In this document: positions 17,252-26,005 of the stretch, piece after piece
How positions within the stretch are numbered: the first letter of the stretch is position 1
Layout: each line of letters begins with the position of its first letter
Origin: Exilispira sp964581895
GTDB lineage: Bacteria; Spirochaetota; JAAYUW01
Length of the DNA: 51,951 nucleotides
Assembly (NCBI GenBank): GCA_964581895.1
Contig: CAZOPR010000012.1
Location: 1 to 51,951 of the forward strand
Direction: 5' to 3'
Program-made: the position numbers and the translations under genes
The notes under the pieces: generated by a model
Databases searched by the model: none
What the model was told of the DNA's origin: nothing
What the model saw: the letters and a program-made list of their open reading frames with translations, nothing else

Positions 17252-18367
17252 TTACTTAGCATCCTGCCAGCTTTTAAAAAGTTCGTAAATATTCATATTA
17301 TAATAATGATTGAATAGTTCATCCACATTTTTGAAACTACCCATAAAAACATTAGATACAAAAATCTTAAAGTTTTCGAAGTCTTTAATATTAATAAGAT
17401 ACAATAAGAAATCAAAAAAATATTGCCTTACTTCGATATGTTGCTCATATTCAGGAATTATTATTTTTGGATCCTTTCTTTCAGACAGTATTTCTTTATC
17501 TTTATATTTGTTTCTTAAAAGTTCTAACAATTTTGATTCATCTAATTTATAATCGCTCATATTCTGTATATTAAAGCAATACTGCTCAAAATAATCTGAA
17601 AACATATGGGCGATAGCCTCGTTTATAAAAGTAAAATATGATTGCATTTTATTGAAAGCTTCGAAATCAACATTTTTCCCATTGCTATAATCAATAAATA
17701 GATTTAAAAGATACTTTCCAATAGATAATTGGTAAAGATGATGAGTATATTCATGAAGTAAAACAGATGTTAAAAGAAATCGATCCTTTATAGTCTTATC
17801 TTCAAATTTCTCTTTTTTAAGATGAATATATATAATATTTGGAGAATTATATACACCAGTAAAATCATATTTTTTAAATATCTCTTTTAAATTGTCAAAA
17901 AATGATTTGCTTTCGTAAATTGTAATAATAAAACCAGAACTTGGAAGCATTTTTGATATGCCCTTATTATTAAAAATGTCTAAAAAAGTATATTTAATAA
18001 TTGGGTCATTCATATTAAAAGCTATATCTATATCTTTAAATAAACATATTCTTAAATCTGTTTCTTTTATTTTTTCATTTGTAATATTATTTAATCTAAG
18101 AAAAGGATCTATTTCCTTGTAATAATTTTCAATAAAGTTAAACATAAAAGTTGAATTTATACTTTTCTCAAAAATAAATTGATTCATCTGATTTAAATAA
18201 ATATTGAAATTTGAAACTTTTGAAGTTATTAAAGAATTTTCAAAAACATTTGCCTTATCAACCTTTGATTTAGTACTGATAGTCTGGCAGGATAAAAATA
18301 AAAATAAAAGAACAAATAAAAGTATAAATAAAAAAATTTTCTTTAATTTTGAATATTTTTTAAGCAT
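17252..18367 (-). CDS. lipoprotein with HExxH peptidase-like motif
   Basis: 371 aa. The signal sequence ends in a lipobox (LFLSC, Cys27), so the mature protein should be a membrane-anchored lipoprotein. HEYTHH at 205-210 gives a complete zinc-binding HExxH, and NEAIAHMFSDYF follows with a Glu at about 250, in the place where gluzincin (peptidase MA-like) enzymes put the third ligand. A zinc metallopeptidase is therefore plausible, though no known subfamily is recognised and the substrate is unknown. The gene at 47800-48774 is a relative in which the first His is replaced by Ser. Monocistronic by appearance. Confidence 0.6.
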   Translation of the reverse strand: MLKKYSKLKKIFLFILLFVLLFLFLSCQTISTKSKVDKANVFENSLITSKVSNFNIYLNQMNQFIFEKSINSTFMFNFIENYYKEIDPFLRLNNITNEKIKETDLRICLFKDIDIAFNMNDPIIKYTFLDIFNNKGISKMLPSSGFIITIYESKSFFDNLKEIFKKYDFTGVYNSPNIIYIHLKKEKFEDKTIKDRFLLTSVLLHEYTHHLYQLSIGKYLLNLFIDYSNGKNVDFEAFNKMQSYFTFINEAIAHMFSDYFEQYCFNIQNMSDYKLDESKLLELLRNKYKDKEILSERKDPKIIIPEYEQHIEVRQYFFDFLLYLINIKDFENFKIFVSNVFMGSFKNVDELFNHYYNMNIYELFKSWQDAK

Positions 18368-18517
18368 AGATAACCTCTTTTCGGTTGTTAATTAAAAAAT
18401 TAAATATATTTAAAGCCAAAGAGATTAATATAATTTAAAATTAATAAATTTATATATCAAAAAATTACTATTTTTTTTATAAAATTCAATAATTAACTTT
18501 AATGTTGCTATATTTTT

Positions 18518-18539
18518 GGGTGGGTGGTGGGGCGGTCTG
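18518..18539 (+). repeat. G-rich dispersed repeat, copy 2
   Basis: Identical over 22 bases to 761-782 and in the same orientation. Here it lies between the divergent lipoprotein gene and the PAP2 promoter, about 95 bp upstream of the -35 box. G runs could form a quadruplex. No reverse-complement copy was noticed in the window. Confidence 0.8.
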
Positions 18540-18634
18540 AGGCAAAAGAATATAAGGGATAAAATTTGAAGGTTAAGTATAAATTTTTTTTATAGGTTAT
18601 TGGATTTCTAATTTATTATTTTTTCAAAAATAAA

Positions 18635-18663
18635 TTGACATCAAAGCATAGATTAAATATAAT
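18635..18663 (+). promoter_or_regulatory. consensus sigma-70 promoter for the PAP2 gene
   Basis: TTGACA (18635-18640), 17 bases, TATAAT (18658-18663). It is the best match to the sigma-70 consensus seen in the window. The transcript would carry a leader of about 100 bases made largely of the 27-bp tandem repeat. Confidence 0.8.
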
Positions 18664-18690
18664 CTTTATAGATTAAAAGATCAGACAATG

Positions 18691-18771
18691 ATTTGATTTT
18701 TATAGTTAAAGATAAAAATTTGATTTTTATTATAAGGGACAAAAATTTGATTTTTATTATAGGAGGCAAAC
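18691..18771 (+). repeat. 27-bp tandem repeat in the PAP2 leader
   Basis: Three copies with exact 27-base spacing (starts 18691, 18718, 18745), each beginning ATTTGATTTTTAT. The third copy ends in the AGGAGG ribosome-binding site and abuts the ATG; the second has AAGGGA at the same place, so earlier units resemble non-productive ribosome-binding sites. Confidence 0.85.
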
Positions 18772-18772
18772 T

Positions 18773-19720
18773 ATGCATAGTACGCAACTTATCATTTTTT
18801 TGCAAAAGATTCAGAATCCGATATTAAACAATCTAATGAATTATATTACTTTACTTGGTTATGAAATAGGTGTTACAATTATTTTATGTATATATTTATT
18901 TGGCTTTTCTTTTCATAAAGGTTTCTTTGTTCTTCAATCTTCTTTCTTAACTTTTGTTTCAGTAGATTTTTTAAAAAATGGATTTATGATTAAAAGGCCT
19001 TTTCTAATGGATAATAATGTTTTAAATCTCGATAAATCTATGATTAAAGAAGCAACTCTTGGACCTGTTAGTTATTCTTTCCCTTCAGGGCATGCAAGTG
19101 GTATTACTGTGGTATTTGGCTCGATTTCTCTTTCTGTCAAAAAAAGGTGGTTTTATACCTTATCGGCAATTTTGATTTTTCTTGTTTGTTTTTCAAGACT
19201 ATATCTTGGAGTTCATTACCTTCAGGATGTTCTTGTTGGTTTTTTTCTTGCTATTATTGCTATACTTCTCTATTATATCCCTTTAAAAAACTATATTGAA
19301 AGCAGCAGGAATTTTCCATTTAATCTTACTTTAACAAATAGGGGCAGGATTTCTTACTTTATCTTTTTTATTTTCCTTCCATTTCTTCTTCTTTTTATCC
19401 CTATCAAGTTTGATAAGGGACAGGTTGGTTTTTTAATCGGGGCAAATCTTGGATATTTTTTGATTGGAAGAAACCTTAAAAATTCTTATATAGAATACAA
19501 AATAAAAGTTTTACAAGTCTTTTTAAGAATAATAATTGGTTTTGCATTTTACATGATATTAAGGTTAGGTCTTTCTTTCCTCTTTAATCTTGTTTTCCCT
19601 GAAAAACTTGTTGAACTTGTATATTTTAGAGTGATAAGATACTTTTTAGTTGGACTTTTTACAGTCGGTTTAAGCATAATTAGCTTTTTAAAGCTGAAAC
19701 TTGCTTATACTATAGAATAA
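18773..19720 (+). CDS. PAP2-family membrane phosphatase
   Basis: 315 aa integral membrane protein. The three phosphatase motifs are intact: K..FMIKRP (motif 1), PSGHAS (motif 2) and SRLYLGVHYLQD (motif 3 with catalytic His). Such proteins remove phosphate from lipid phosphates such as undecaprenyl pyrophosphate or phosphatidic acid at the outer face of the inner membrane. A C-terminal extension of about 130 residues with further membrane helices goes beyond the minimal domain. A consensus promoter and AGGAGG ribosome-binding site precede it. It converges on the carrier gene with 15 bp between stops. Confidence 0.85.
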   Translation: MHSTQLIIFLQKIQNPILNNLMNYITLLGYEIGVTIILCIYLFGFSFHKGFFVLQSSFLTFVSVDFLKNGFMIKRPFLMDNNVLNLDKSMIKEATLGPVSYSFPSGHASGITVVFGSISLSVKKRWFYTLSAILIFLVCFSRLYLGVHYLQDVLVGFFLAIIAILLYYIPLKNYIESSRNFPFNLTLTNRGRISYFIFFIFLPFLLLFIPIKFDKGQVGFLIGANLGYFLIGRNLKNSYIEYKIKVLQVFLRIIIGFAFYMILRLGLSFLFNLVFPEKLVELVYFRVIRYFLVGLFTVGLSIISFLKLKLAYTIE

Positions 19721-19735
19721 ATATAATAAATATTT

Positions 19736-21016
19736 TTATAGAAATTTATCAATATTAATAAAGTTCAAAAATAAAAACCAGATATGAACAACTAATAAAT
19801 TTATTATACCAAGAGGAATACCTATAAGTGAAAATTTTATAGTAGGTATCTTTTCACCTAACTTTTCTGCATTTTGAATCGCTATCACATTGCTTGCGGC
19901 ACCAAGTATAAGAAAATTTCCAGCTAAGGTTGAAGAAGCTGCAAGAGCCATATAAAGTGCCGTATTTGCACTGGATGCTTTCAAAACTGGCATAAATAAA
20001 GCGACAAGTGGAACATTTGAAAGAACCTGTGAAAAGATTACAGAGATAGTCATCAAAATTGGAATTGAGCTTAAATCTATTTTATTTTTGCTCATAAAAT
20101 TTTGTATTATATTTGTATTCCAGATTGATTTCATAAGAATAAACATGCCTACGAAAAATATCAGAGTCCCCCAATCAAGTTTTTTAAGTAGATAGCTTCT
20201 TTTATAAAGTCCAAAAATGATTGGAATAAGTCCGGCTATTGCAATATATGTTAAAGGAAAATTAAAATTAGGATTAACAAATATTATTAAGATTTTCATT
20301 AAAACAGCTATCAAAAGTATAAATAAAGAGATTCTGCAAAGTTTTGCCAATGATGGGTCTTCCATCTCTTCCTTTTCATGAATTAGTGGAATCGTATGAA
20401 TTTCTTTATTAAAAACAAAGTTCATCAAAAAATAAAGGATAAAAAGATTAACTATGGTTGGTGGTAAAAGATAGACGAAAAAAAGTATAAAAGGTGAGTT
20501 CATCTTTGAATTTATTGCTATAAGAAGGTTTTGAGGATTTCCGATAGGAGAAAAAACTGAGCCAATTGTTACAGAATACATCAAAGTTAAAAGTAAAAGT
20601 TTTGAGCTTATATTATGTTTTCTTGCAAAATAGATTACTAAAGGGGTTCCGATTATCACCATAGTATCATTCATAAGTAGTCCACTTACTGCTGCTGAAA
20701 AAAAGATAAGGACTAAAATCAAATGTCTTGCTGACTCTGTATTTGAAAATATTTTATGTGCAACATGATAAAGATATCCACTTGTCTGAAAACTTTCGGC
20801 TATTAAAAACATGCAAAAAAGAAAGATTATAACATCAAAATCAATCGCTTTTAAAGCTTCATTAAAACTTATACTACCAAAAATAATACAAAAAATAGCG
20901 GATAATATCATAACAAGCCAGATTGGAATATTTAGGTTTCCTACTTTTCTTATGATTGTGAAAATTATAACAAAAATAAGGCAAATAAAAGGAACAATCT
21001 GTTGTAAACTCATCAT
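19736..21016 (-). CDS. ArsB/NhaD-type ion transporter
   Basis: 426 aa with about eleven hydrophobic segments. The family words NDTMVIIGTPLVI and GSVFSPIGNPQNLL in the first half and SNVPLVALFMPVL with NFLILGAASNVIAIQ in the second form the inverted-repeat core of the ion-transporter superfamily (ArsB, NhaD, CitM). Substrate could be arsenite, sodium or a carboxylate. No arsR or arsC is nearby, so arsenite is not favoured. The start is ATG-ATG behind AAAGGA. Confidence 0.75.
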   Translation of the reverse strand: MMSLQQIVPFICLIFVIIFTIIRKVGNLNIPIWLVMILSAIFCIIFGSISFNEALKAIDFDVIIFLFCMFLIAESFQTSGYLYHVAHKIFSNTESARHLILVLIFFSAAVSGLLMNDTMVIIGTPLVIYFARKHNISSKLLLLTLMYSVTIGSVFSPIGNPQNLLIAINSKMNSPFILFFVYLLPPTIVNLFILYFLMNFVFNKEIHTIPLIHEKEEMEDPSLAKLCRISLFILLIAVLMKILIIFVNPNFNFPLTYIAIAGLIPIIFGLYKRSYLLKKLDWGTLIFFVGMFILMKSIWNTNIIQNFMSKNKIDLSSIPILMTISVIFSQVLSNVPLVALFMPVLKASSANTALYMALAASSTLAGNFLILGAASNVIAIQNAEKLGEKIPTIKFSLIGIPLGIINLLVVHIWFLFLNFINIDKFL

Positions 21017-21179
21017 GCTTCCTTTAACAATTCTTTTATTAAATTTTTTTACCTTAGTAACTTATTTTTCATATTGAATTTTTCTTTATTAAATTTAAAT
21101 GTATAGCAAGTCGAAAATAATTAAAAGAGATATCCTCTTTAAGATTATCAGATAAAAAATAATAATCAAAGGAGTCTTT

Positions 21180-21836
21180 GTGAAAAAAAATATAAGATTT
21201 TTAGGCATTTTTATTTTCCTTTTGCTATTTTTAACGACATTTTTTTTAATAGATAACTTTACATTTAAGATAAATGCTCAGCAAACGACAACGACAACAA
21301 CTCAAACTACTGCTCAAAAAGTTCAGATTGTTGATCTTGCAAATTTTGCCTATTCATTTATCAATTTTACATCAAACTATGCGACACTGCAAGGGAAACT
21401 TAAAACTGCATCTTACAATATTGAAGAAAAAGATGTTAACTCACCAAATGGTAAATTTTTAATAATAGCAGAAAAAAAACTGAATTTTATGACAGAAAAG
21501 CTTTACCTCTATTTTGATTATAAAAAGAATCTGATTTATTTTCAGGTCTCATTTTTATGCGAAGATGCATATACAAGAAAACCACTTGAAAAGTTATATC
21601 AACAACTTGTTGAAAAATTGAATGCAAAGTATGGTGAAAGTCAGAATAAAGATTATGGATACTATAAAAAAACAGATACAACCGAAGTAATACTTTTCCC
21701 AATACTTCCTTTTAAGAACTCTATAGAAATTCAAGCAAAAAACATTCCACTTTTTAACCAATATTTAGTTGAATATACAGCTGAAATGGAAAAAGGGATG
21801 AATCAAGAAGTTACAACCATAGTTAATACATTTTAA
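21180..21836 (+). CDS. exported protein of unknown function
   Basis: 218 aa from a GTG with AAAGGAG upstream. A signal peptide of about 32 residues precedes KINAQQ and a short Thr/Gln-rich linker. The rest (about 50-218) is soluble, mixed alpha/beta with no recognised domain. No Cys lipobox, so it should be free in the periplasm. It stands alone between the carrier gene and the convergent kinase gene. Confidence 0.65.
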   Translation: MKKNIRFLGIFIFLLLFLTTFFLIDNFTFKINAQQTTTTTTQTTAQKVQIVDLANFAYSFINFTSNYATLQGKLKTASYNIEEKDVNSPNGKFLIIAEKKLNFMTEKLYLYFDYKKNLIYFQVSFLCEDAYTRKPLEKLYQQLVEKLNAKYGESQNKDYGYYKKTDTTEVILFPILPFKNSIEIQAKNIPLFNQYLVEYTAEMEKGMNQEVTTIVNTF

Positions 21837-21876
21837 AGTTGATACCTTTTATTTAATAACATTATTTTTTTACTTT

Positions 21877-24800
21877 TCATTTTTCTTCAAATATTTCGTT
21901 AAGCTTTTGAGCAATATCATTGATTAAAAAAGGTTTTTGAATAAAGTTTACTTTTTCATCAATAATTCCATGATGAACAATAACATTATCTGTATAGCCA
22001 GACATATAAAGAACTTTAATATATGGTAGTTTTTGTTTTATTCTATCAATTAGCTCTTTTCCATTCATTTGGGGCATTATTAAATCTGTCAGAACACAAT
22101 CAGGTTTAAGTCCCTTTTCTTCTATTAAAGTAAGTGCATCTATAGAACTTTCTGCAGCGATAACATCATAACCTAATTTAACCAGCATAATATTTAATAT
22201 TTTTCTAAGATCCTTTTCGTCTTCAACAAGTAATATTTTCTGCCCATTACTATTTATTATATCTTTATTTAATTGTTGAATAGTTTCAGCTTTTTTCTCC
22301 TGACTTGCAGGAAAATAAATCTTGAATGTAGTTCCTTTTGCTGGTTCTGAATAGACCCAAATATTACCTCCAGATTGTTTAACTATTCCATAAACTGTGG
22401 ATAAACCAAGTCCTGTTCCCTTTCCTTTTTCTTTCGAAGAAAAGAAAGGCTCAAATATTTTTTCCATTGTCTCTTTATCCATTCCTGAGCCAGTATCAGA
22501 AATAGCAAGCATAACATGTTTACCTACTTTTGATCCAATATGAAGATTGACATAATCCTGAGTTAATTCTACGTTTTTTGTCTCTATTATTATTTCCCCA
22601 CCATCTGGCATTGCATCTTTTGCATTTACAACTAGATTCAAAATAATCTGTTGGATTTGAATAGGATCTACATTAATATTTTCAATATTTTCTTGAAAAA
22701 ATATTTTTAATGCTATATCCTCTCTTAAAGTTCTTCTTATCAATGATTCCATTGATCTTAAAAGTTGATTTAAATTTATAATTTTAGGGGAAAGAGGTTG
22801 TTTTCTTCCAAATGCAAGAAGCTGTTGAGTAAGGTCTTTGGTAACCTGTGCAGCTTTAATTATCTCTTTTATATCCTGTTGAACCGGATCATCTTCATTA
22901 AACTTGGTTTGTAAATTTTGGGCATAACCTAAAATTATAGCAAGCATATTGTTATAATCATGAGCGACTCCTCCTGCAAGTAATCCAATAGATTCAATCT
23001 TTTGAGATTGAATTAATTGCTGTTTTAAATCTTCTTTTTCTTTTTCTGATTTTACCCTTTGTGTAACATCTCTTGCAATACCTTCTATGGCTATAAGCTT
23101 TTTATTTTCATCAAAAATTGGTACATTTTTTTGCTCAATATAAACAACTTGACCATTTTTGTGTATCCAGCGCAAATTTAACTGGTTTGGTTGATTCATA
23201 TTTTTATTGAACATTTTTTCAAGTATTTGTTTATCTTCTGGATGGATTATTTTTAAGCCAAGTTCTGGATCATCATAATGTTCCTTTGGGCTATAACCAA
23301 TAATATTGGTTACAGCTTCATTTACATATGCAAAATGTGGCTCTGGAAAAAAATCATATCTAAAAATAATATCCTGAGCATTTTCAAACAATCTTCTAAA
23401 TCTTTCTTCACTTTGATGAAGCTGCTTTAACAATTCTATCTGTTTTTTATTAAAGTTTTGAAGTTTTTCTATATATGATAATTTTTCAATATGAGTAGTT
23501 AAGTCTTCTATTTTGATTGAAGCAAATCTTGCTAATATTTCAAATATATTTATTTCTTCTTCTGAAAATTTTTTAGCCTCATCTTGTCTTCCAATTATTA
23601 AAACCCCAAATATTTCGTCTTCATAAAATAAAGGAAGATAGATAATTGTATTAAGGTTTCTAAGCTTAGTAATTTCTTTTTCTTTAATAGTAAGATTTAC
23701 ATTATTTAAATCTTCAATATATAGATATGTTTTTTTATCTAATGCTTCTTTGATATGAGGATGATCATTCAAATTTGCATATCTTAAATCTTGAGGAAAA
23801 TCTTTTGGAAGTGATGGAAAGGTGGAATTTAAAAATAAAATGTTTTCTTTCAGCGAATATAAGGCAACACTTATATTATCTATTAAATTTGAAACACTTA
23901 ATGTTATTTTATCAAATAGTTCCTCTAAACTTTCAGATTGAATCAAGGTAGCACCTATATCTAAAAGAATAGACAATCTTTTATTTTGAATCTTTAAATT
24001 TTTTTCATATTCAAGCTGTTCGGTAATGTCAAGACCAATGGACAAGATAAAATCTTTTTCTTCTATATCTTTTATTACTATATTACTCCAGCTTATGAAT
24101 CTTTTTTCTCCACTTTTAGTTAAGATATAGTTTTGATATCTATTTTTTATGTTATTTTCAAATAAAAAGTCCCATAAGTTATAAATTTTTTCTAAATCTT
24201 TTTTATCAACAAAAATATCTATCCAGCTTTTTCCAATTACTTCTTTAGCTTTATATCCTGTAAGTTCTTCGGCAAATTTATTAAAAATAACTATTTCTGA
24301 TCTATCCTTAAGCCCTACAATTATTACAGGAGCTTCATTTATTATATTTTGCGACCATTGCTTTTCATTTTCTAATTCCTTATTTATTCTTATTCTTTCC
24401 AACTCTTTAAATACTATATTCATAAATAATTTTAAATTGGTAAGATCATCTTCATCGTAATCTTTTTCTTTGTTTGCCACCCCTACTACAGCTATTATTT
24501 TTTTATTTTCAAAAATTGGAATAGAAAGAAATTTTGTTAAATCAACATGACCTTTTGGATATCCTTTTTTTAAAGGGTTATTTTCTTTAAAATTATTAAT
24601 AATTATTTCTTTTCTTTGTCTTACAACTTCACCCCATATTCCTGTTTTTTCAAGTTGATATTTTGTTTGCGGATTAATAACAGAACATTCATCCATTACA
24701 TTTTTTGACCAGGTATTTAGGTTAAATTCTTTTTTTTCTTCATTGTAATGATAAATATAACCAAATTTACTTTTAGTTAATTTTAATACTTGCTCTAATG

Positions 24801-24888
24801 CATAATCTAAAAAATCAGATTCGTTTTTATATTCGAAATGCATAATATCCTGGATATAAAAAAGATTGTTATCAATAATATTCAACAT
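21877..24888 (-). CDS. hybrid sensor histidine kinase (GAF-PAS-GAF-PAS-HK-REC)
   Basis: 1003 aa, with no membrane helix, so a cytoplasmic sensor. GAF about 20-165, PAS 175-290, GAF 305-460, PAS/PAC 490-615, HisKA with phospho-acceptor His643 (GGVAHDYNN), HATPase with N755, D798TG and GKGTGLGLS, and a C-terminal receiver with phospho-acceptor Asp935 (VLTDLIMP) and conserved Lys in FIQKPF. All catalytic residues are present. The GGVAHDYNN H-box is typical of multi-sensor kinases in delta-proteobacteria and spirochaetes. No response regulator is adjacent; output must be via the attached receiver or a distant partner. Confidence 0.88.
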   Translation of the reverse strand: MLNIIDNNLFYIQDIMHFEYKNESDFLDYALEQVLKLTKSKFGYIYHYNEEKKEFNLNTWSKNVMDECSVINPQTKYQLEKTGIWGEVVRQRKEIIINNFKENNPLKKGYPKGHVDLTKFLSIPIFENKKIIAVVGVANKEKDYDEDDLTNLKLFMNIVFKELERIRINKELENEKQWSQNIINEAPVIIVGLKDRSEIVIFNKFAEELTGYKAKEVIGKSWIDIFVDKKDLEKIYNLWDFLFENNIKNRYQNYILTKSGEKRFISWSNIVIKDIEEKDFILSIGLDITEQLEYEKNLKIQNKRLSILLDIGATLIQSESLEELFDKITLSVSNLIDNISVALYSLKENILFLNSTFPSLPKDFPQDLRYANLNDHPHIKEALDKKTYLYIEDLNNVNLTIKEKEITKLRNLNTIIYLPLFYEDEIFGVLIIGRQDEAKKFSEEEINIFEILARFASIKIEDLTTHIEKLSYIEKLQNFNKKQIELLKQLHQSEERFRRLFENAQDIIFRYDFFPEPHFAYVNEAVTNIIGYSPKEHYDDPELGLKIIHPEDKQILEKMFNKNMNQPNQLNLRWIHKNGQVVYIEQKNVPIFDENKKLIAIEGIARDVTQRVKSEKEKEDLKQQLIQSQKIESIGLLAGGVAHDYNNMLAIILGYAQNLQTKFNEDDPVQQDIKEIIKAAQVTKDLTQQLLAFGRKQPLSPKIINLNQLLRSMESLIRRTLREDIALKIFFQENIENINVDPIQIQQIILNLVVNAKDAMPDGGEIIIETKNVELTQDYVNLHIGSKVGKHVMLAISDTGSGMDKETMEKIFEPFFSSKEKGKGTGLGLSTVYGIVKQSGGNIWVYSEPAKGTTFKIYFPASQEKKAETIQQLNKDIINSNGQKILLVEDEKDLRKILNIMLVKLGYDVIAAESSIDALTLIEEKGLKPDCVLTDLIMPQMNGKELIDRIKQKLPYIKVLYMSGYTDNVIVHHGIIDEKVNFIQKPFLINDIAQKLNEIFEEK

Positions 24889-24955
24889 AACTTTCCCCTT
24901 TATTAATTATTTCTTTTTTTAATATTTAATTATTTTTTAATTAATTATTTACTAA

Positions 24956-24984
24956 ATAATATACCAAAGTTTATGAATAGTCAA
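24956..24984 (-). promoter_or_regulatory. promoter for the hybrid kinase gene
   Basis: Minus strand TTGACT (24979-24984), 17 bases, TATTAT (24956-24961), about 70 bp upstream of the kinase start codon. Confidence 0.5.
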
Positions 24985-25024
24985 CTTAATAAGAATATTT
25001 TTTTAGTTATTATAGATATAATCT

Positions 25025-26002
25025 TTATTTAATATTTTTTCTAATTTTACATAACTTATTTTTTATTTTGTTTTTCTGCTTATTTTTTCCACCTTCCATT
25101 TTAGAAACTATCAGCATAGTTACCCAGCCTATAAGCAGCATGATTAAAAAGAAAATTCCAAGAGAAATATGATACGGCAAATTTTTAGTAATAGAAGTCC
25201 ATTCTGACATCCCAAAAATTCCAGCAATAAGGTTCAACGGAAGGAAAATAATATTTATTATAGTTAAATTTTTAATCAAAATATTCATATTGTTATTAAC
25301 TATTGAACCTCTTGCATCCATAAGTCCAGCCAAAACTTGAGAGTAAATTTCAGCTTGCCTTGAAGCCTGCTCATTTTCGACAATGACATCATCACAGAAT
25401 GAATGATTTACAGGAAGCTGTTCATTTTTCAAATAATAATGAAACTTTTTAAGTACTATATGATTCGTTTCTATTGCATCAAGATAATAAATAAGTGTTT
25501 CACTGAGATCGAACATGCTTAGTAAATATTGATTATCCATAGATTGGTTAATTTTATTTTGTATCTCTCTTGCTAAAAGTTTTATTATTTTTAAGTGCTC
25601 TATAAAGTGTTTAATAGAACTATATAAAAAAGAGACAATAATATCATATAAAGAATTAAATTGAATAACTGGTTTTTCCTCAAAATATTTAAGATAATCA
25701 TTTGAAAGCATTATAAGATTGTTTCTTACAATAAAAAATCCGATTGAGACTATCTTAAAAGTTGATTGCCCAGCTAAAGTTAATGCTGTAGGAACTTTCC
25801 ATATCAAAGTTATTCTTTCATCTGTTGTTTCAAGTCTTGAAACTTCTTCTGGATCTAAAGAAGAATTTATACTATGAATATCTATATCGAATTCTTTTTG
25901 AATATTTAATTTTTCTTCTTCCGATATGTTAAAATAATAATAGATTGGACCATTTGTATCTAAAAGAAATTCATTTTTTATAAAGTTATATTTTTTAAGC
26001 AT
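25025..26002 (-). CDS. corA: CorA-family membrane channel/Mg transporter
   Basis: 325 aa. A soluble N-terminal domain (about 1-240) with the long helix typical of CorA is followed by TM1 (about 245-263), the pore signature at 264-268, and TM2 (about 279-300) with a basic tail. The signature reads GMSEW where classical CorA has GMN; GMS variants occur in the wider family, so this need not mean loss of function. Usual role: divalent cation channel in the inner membrane. It begins 3 bp after the stop of the CARF-deaminase gene and is surely co-transcribed with it. CorA-like proteins also serve as membrane effectors in some type III CRISPR systems, which makes this pairing notable. Confidence 0.8.
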   Translation of the reverse strand: MLKKYNFIKNEFLLDTNGPIYYYFNISEEEKLNIQKEFDIDIHSINSSLDPEEVSRLETTDERITLIWKVPTALTLAGQSTFKIVSIGFFIVRNNLIMLSNDYLKYFEEKPVIQFNSLYDIIVSFLYSSIKHFIEHLKIIKLLAREIQNKINQSMDNQYLLSMFDLSETLIYYLDAIETNHIVLKKFHYYLKNEQLPVNHSFCDDVIVENEQASRQAEIYSQVLAGLMDARGSIVNNNMNILIKNLTIINIIFLPLNLIAGIFGMSEWTSITKNLPYHISLGIFFLIMLLIGWVTMLIVSKMEGGKNKQKNKIKNKLCKIRKNIK

Positions 26003-26005
26003 ATT

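Noticed and set aside
25025..26002. GMSEW signature taken as proof of a non-Mg CorA
   Set aside because: GMS variants are found in otherwise ordinary CorA proteins, so it only weakly supports a changed role.
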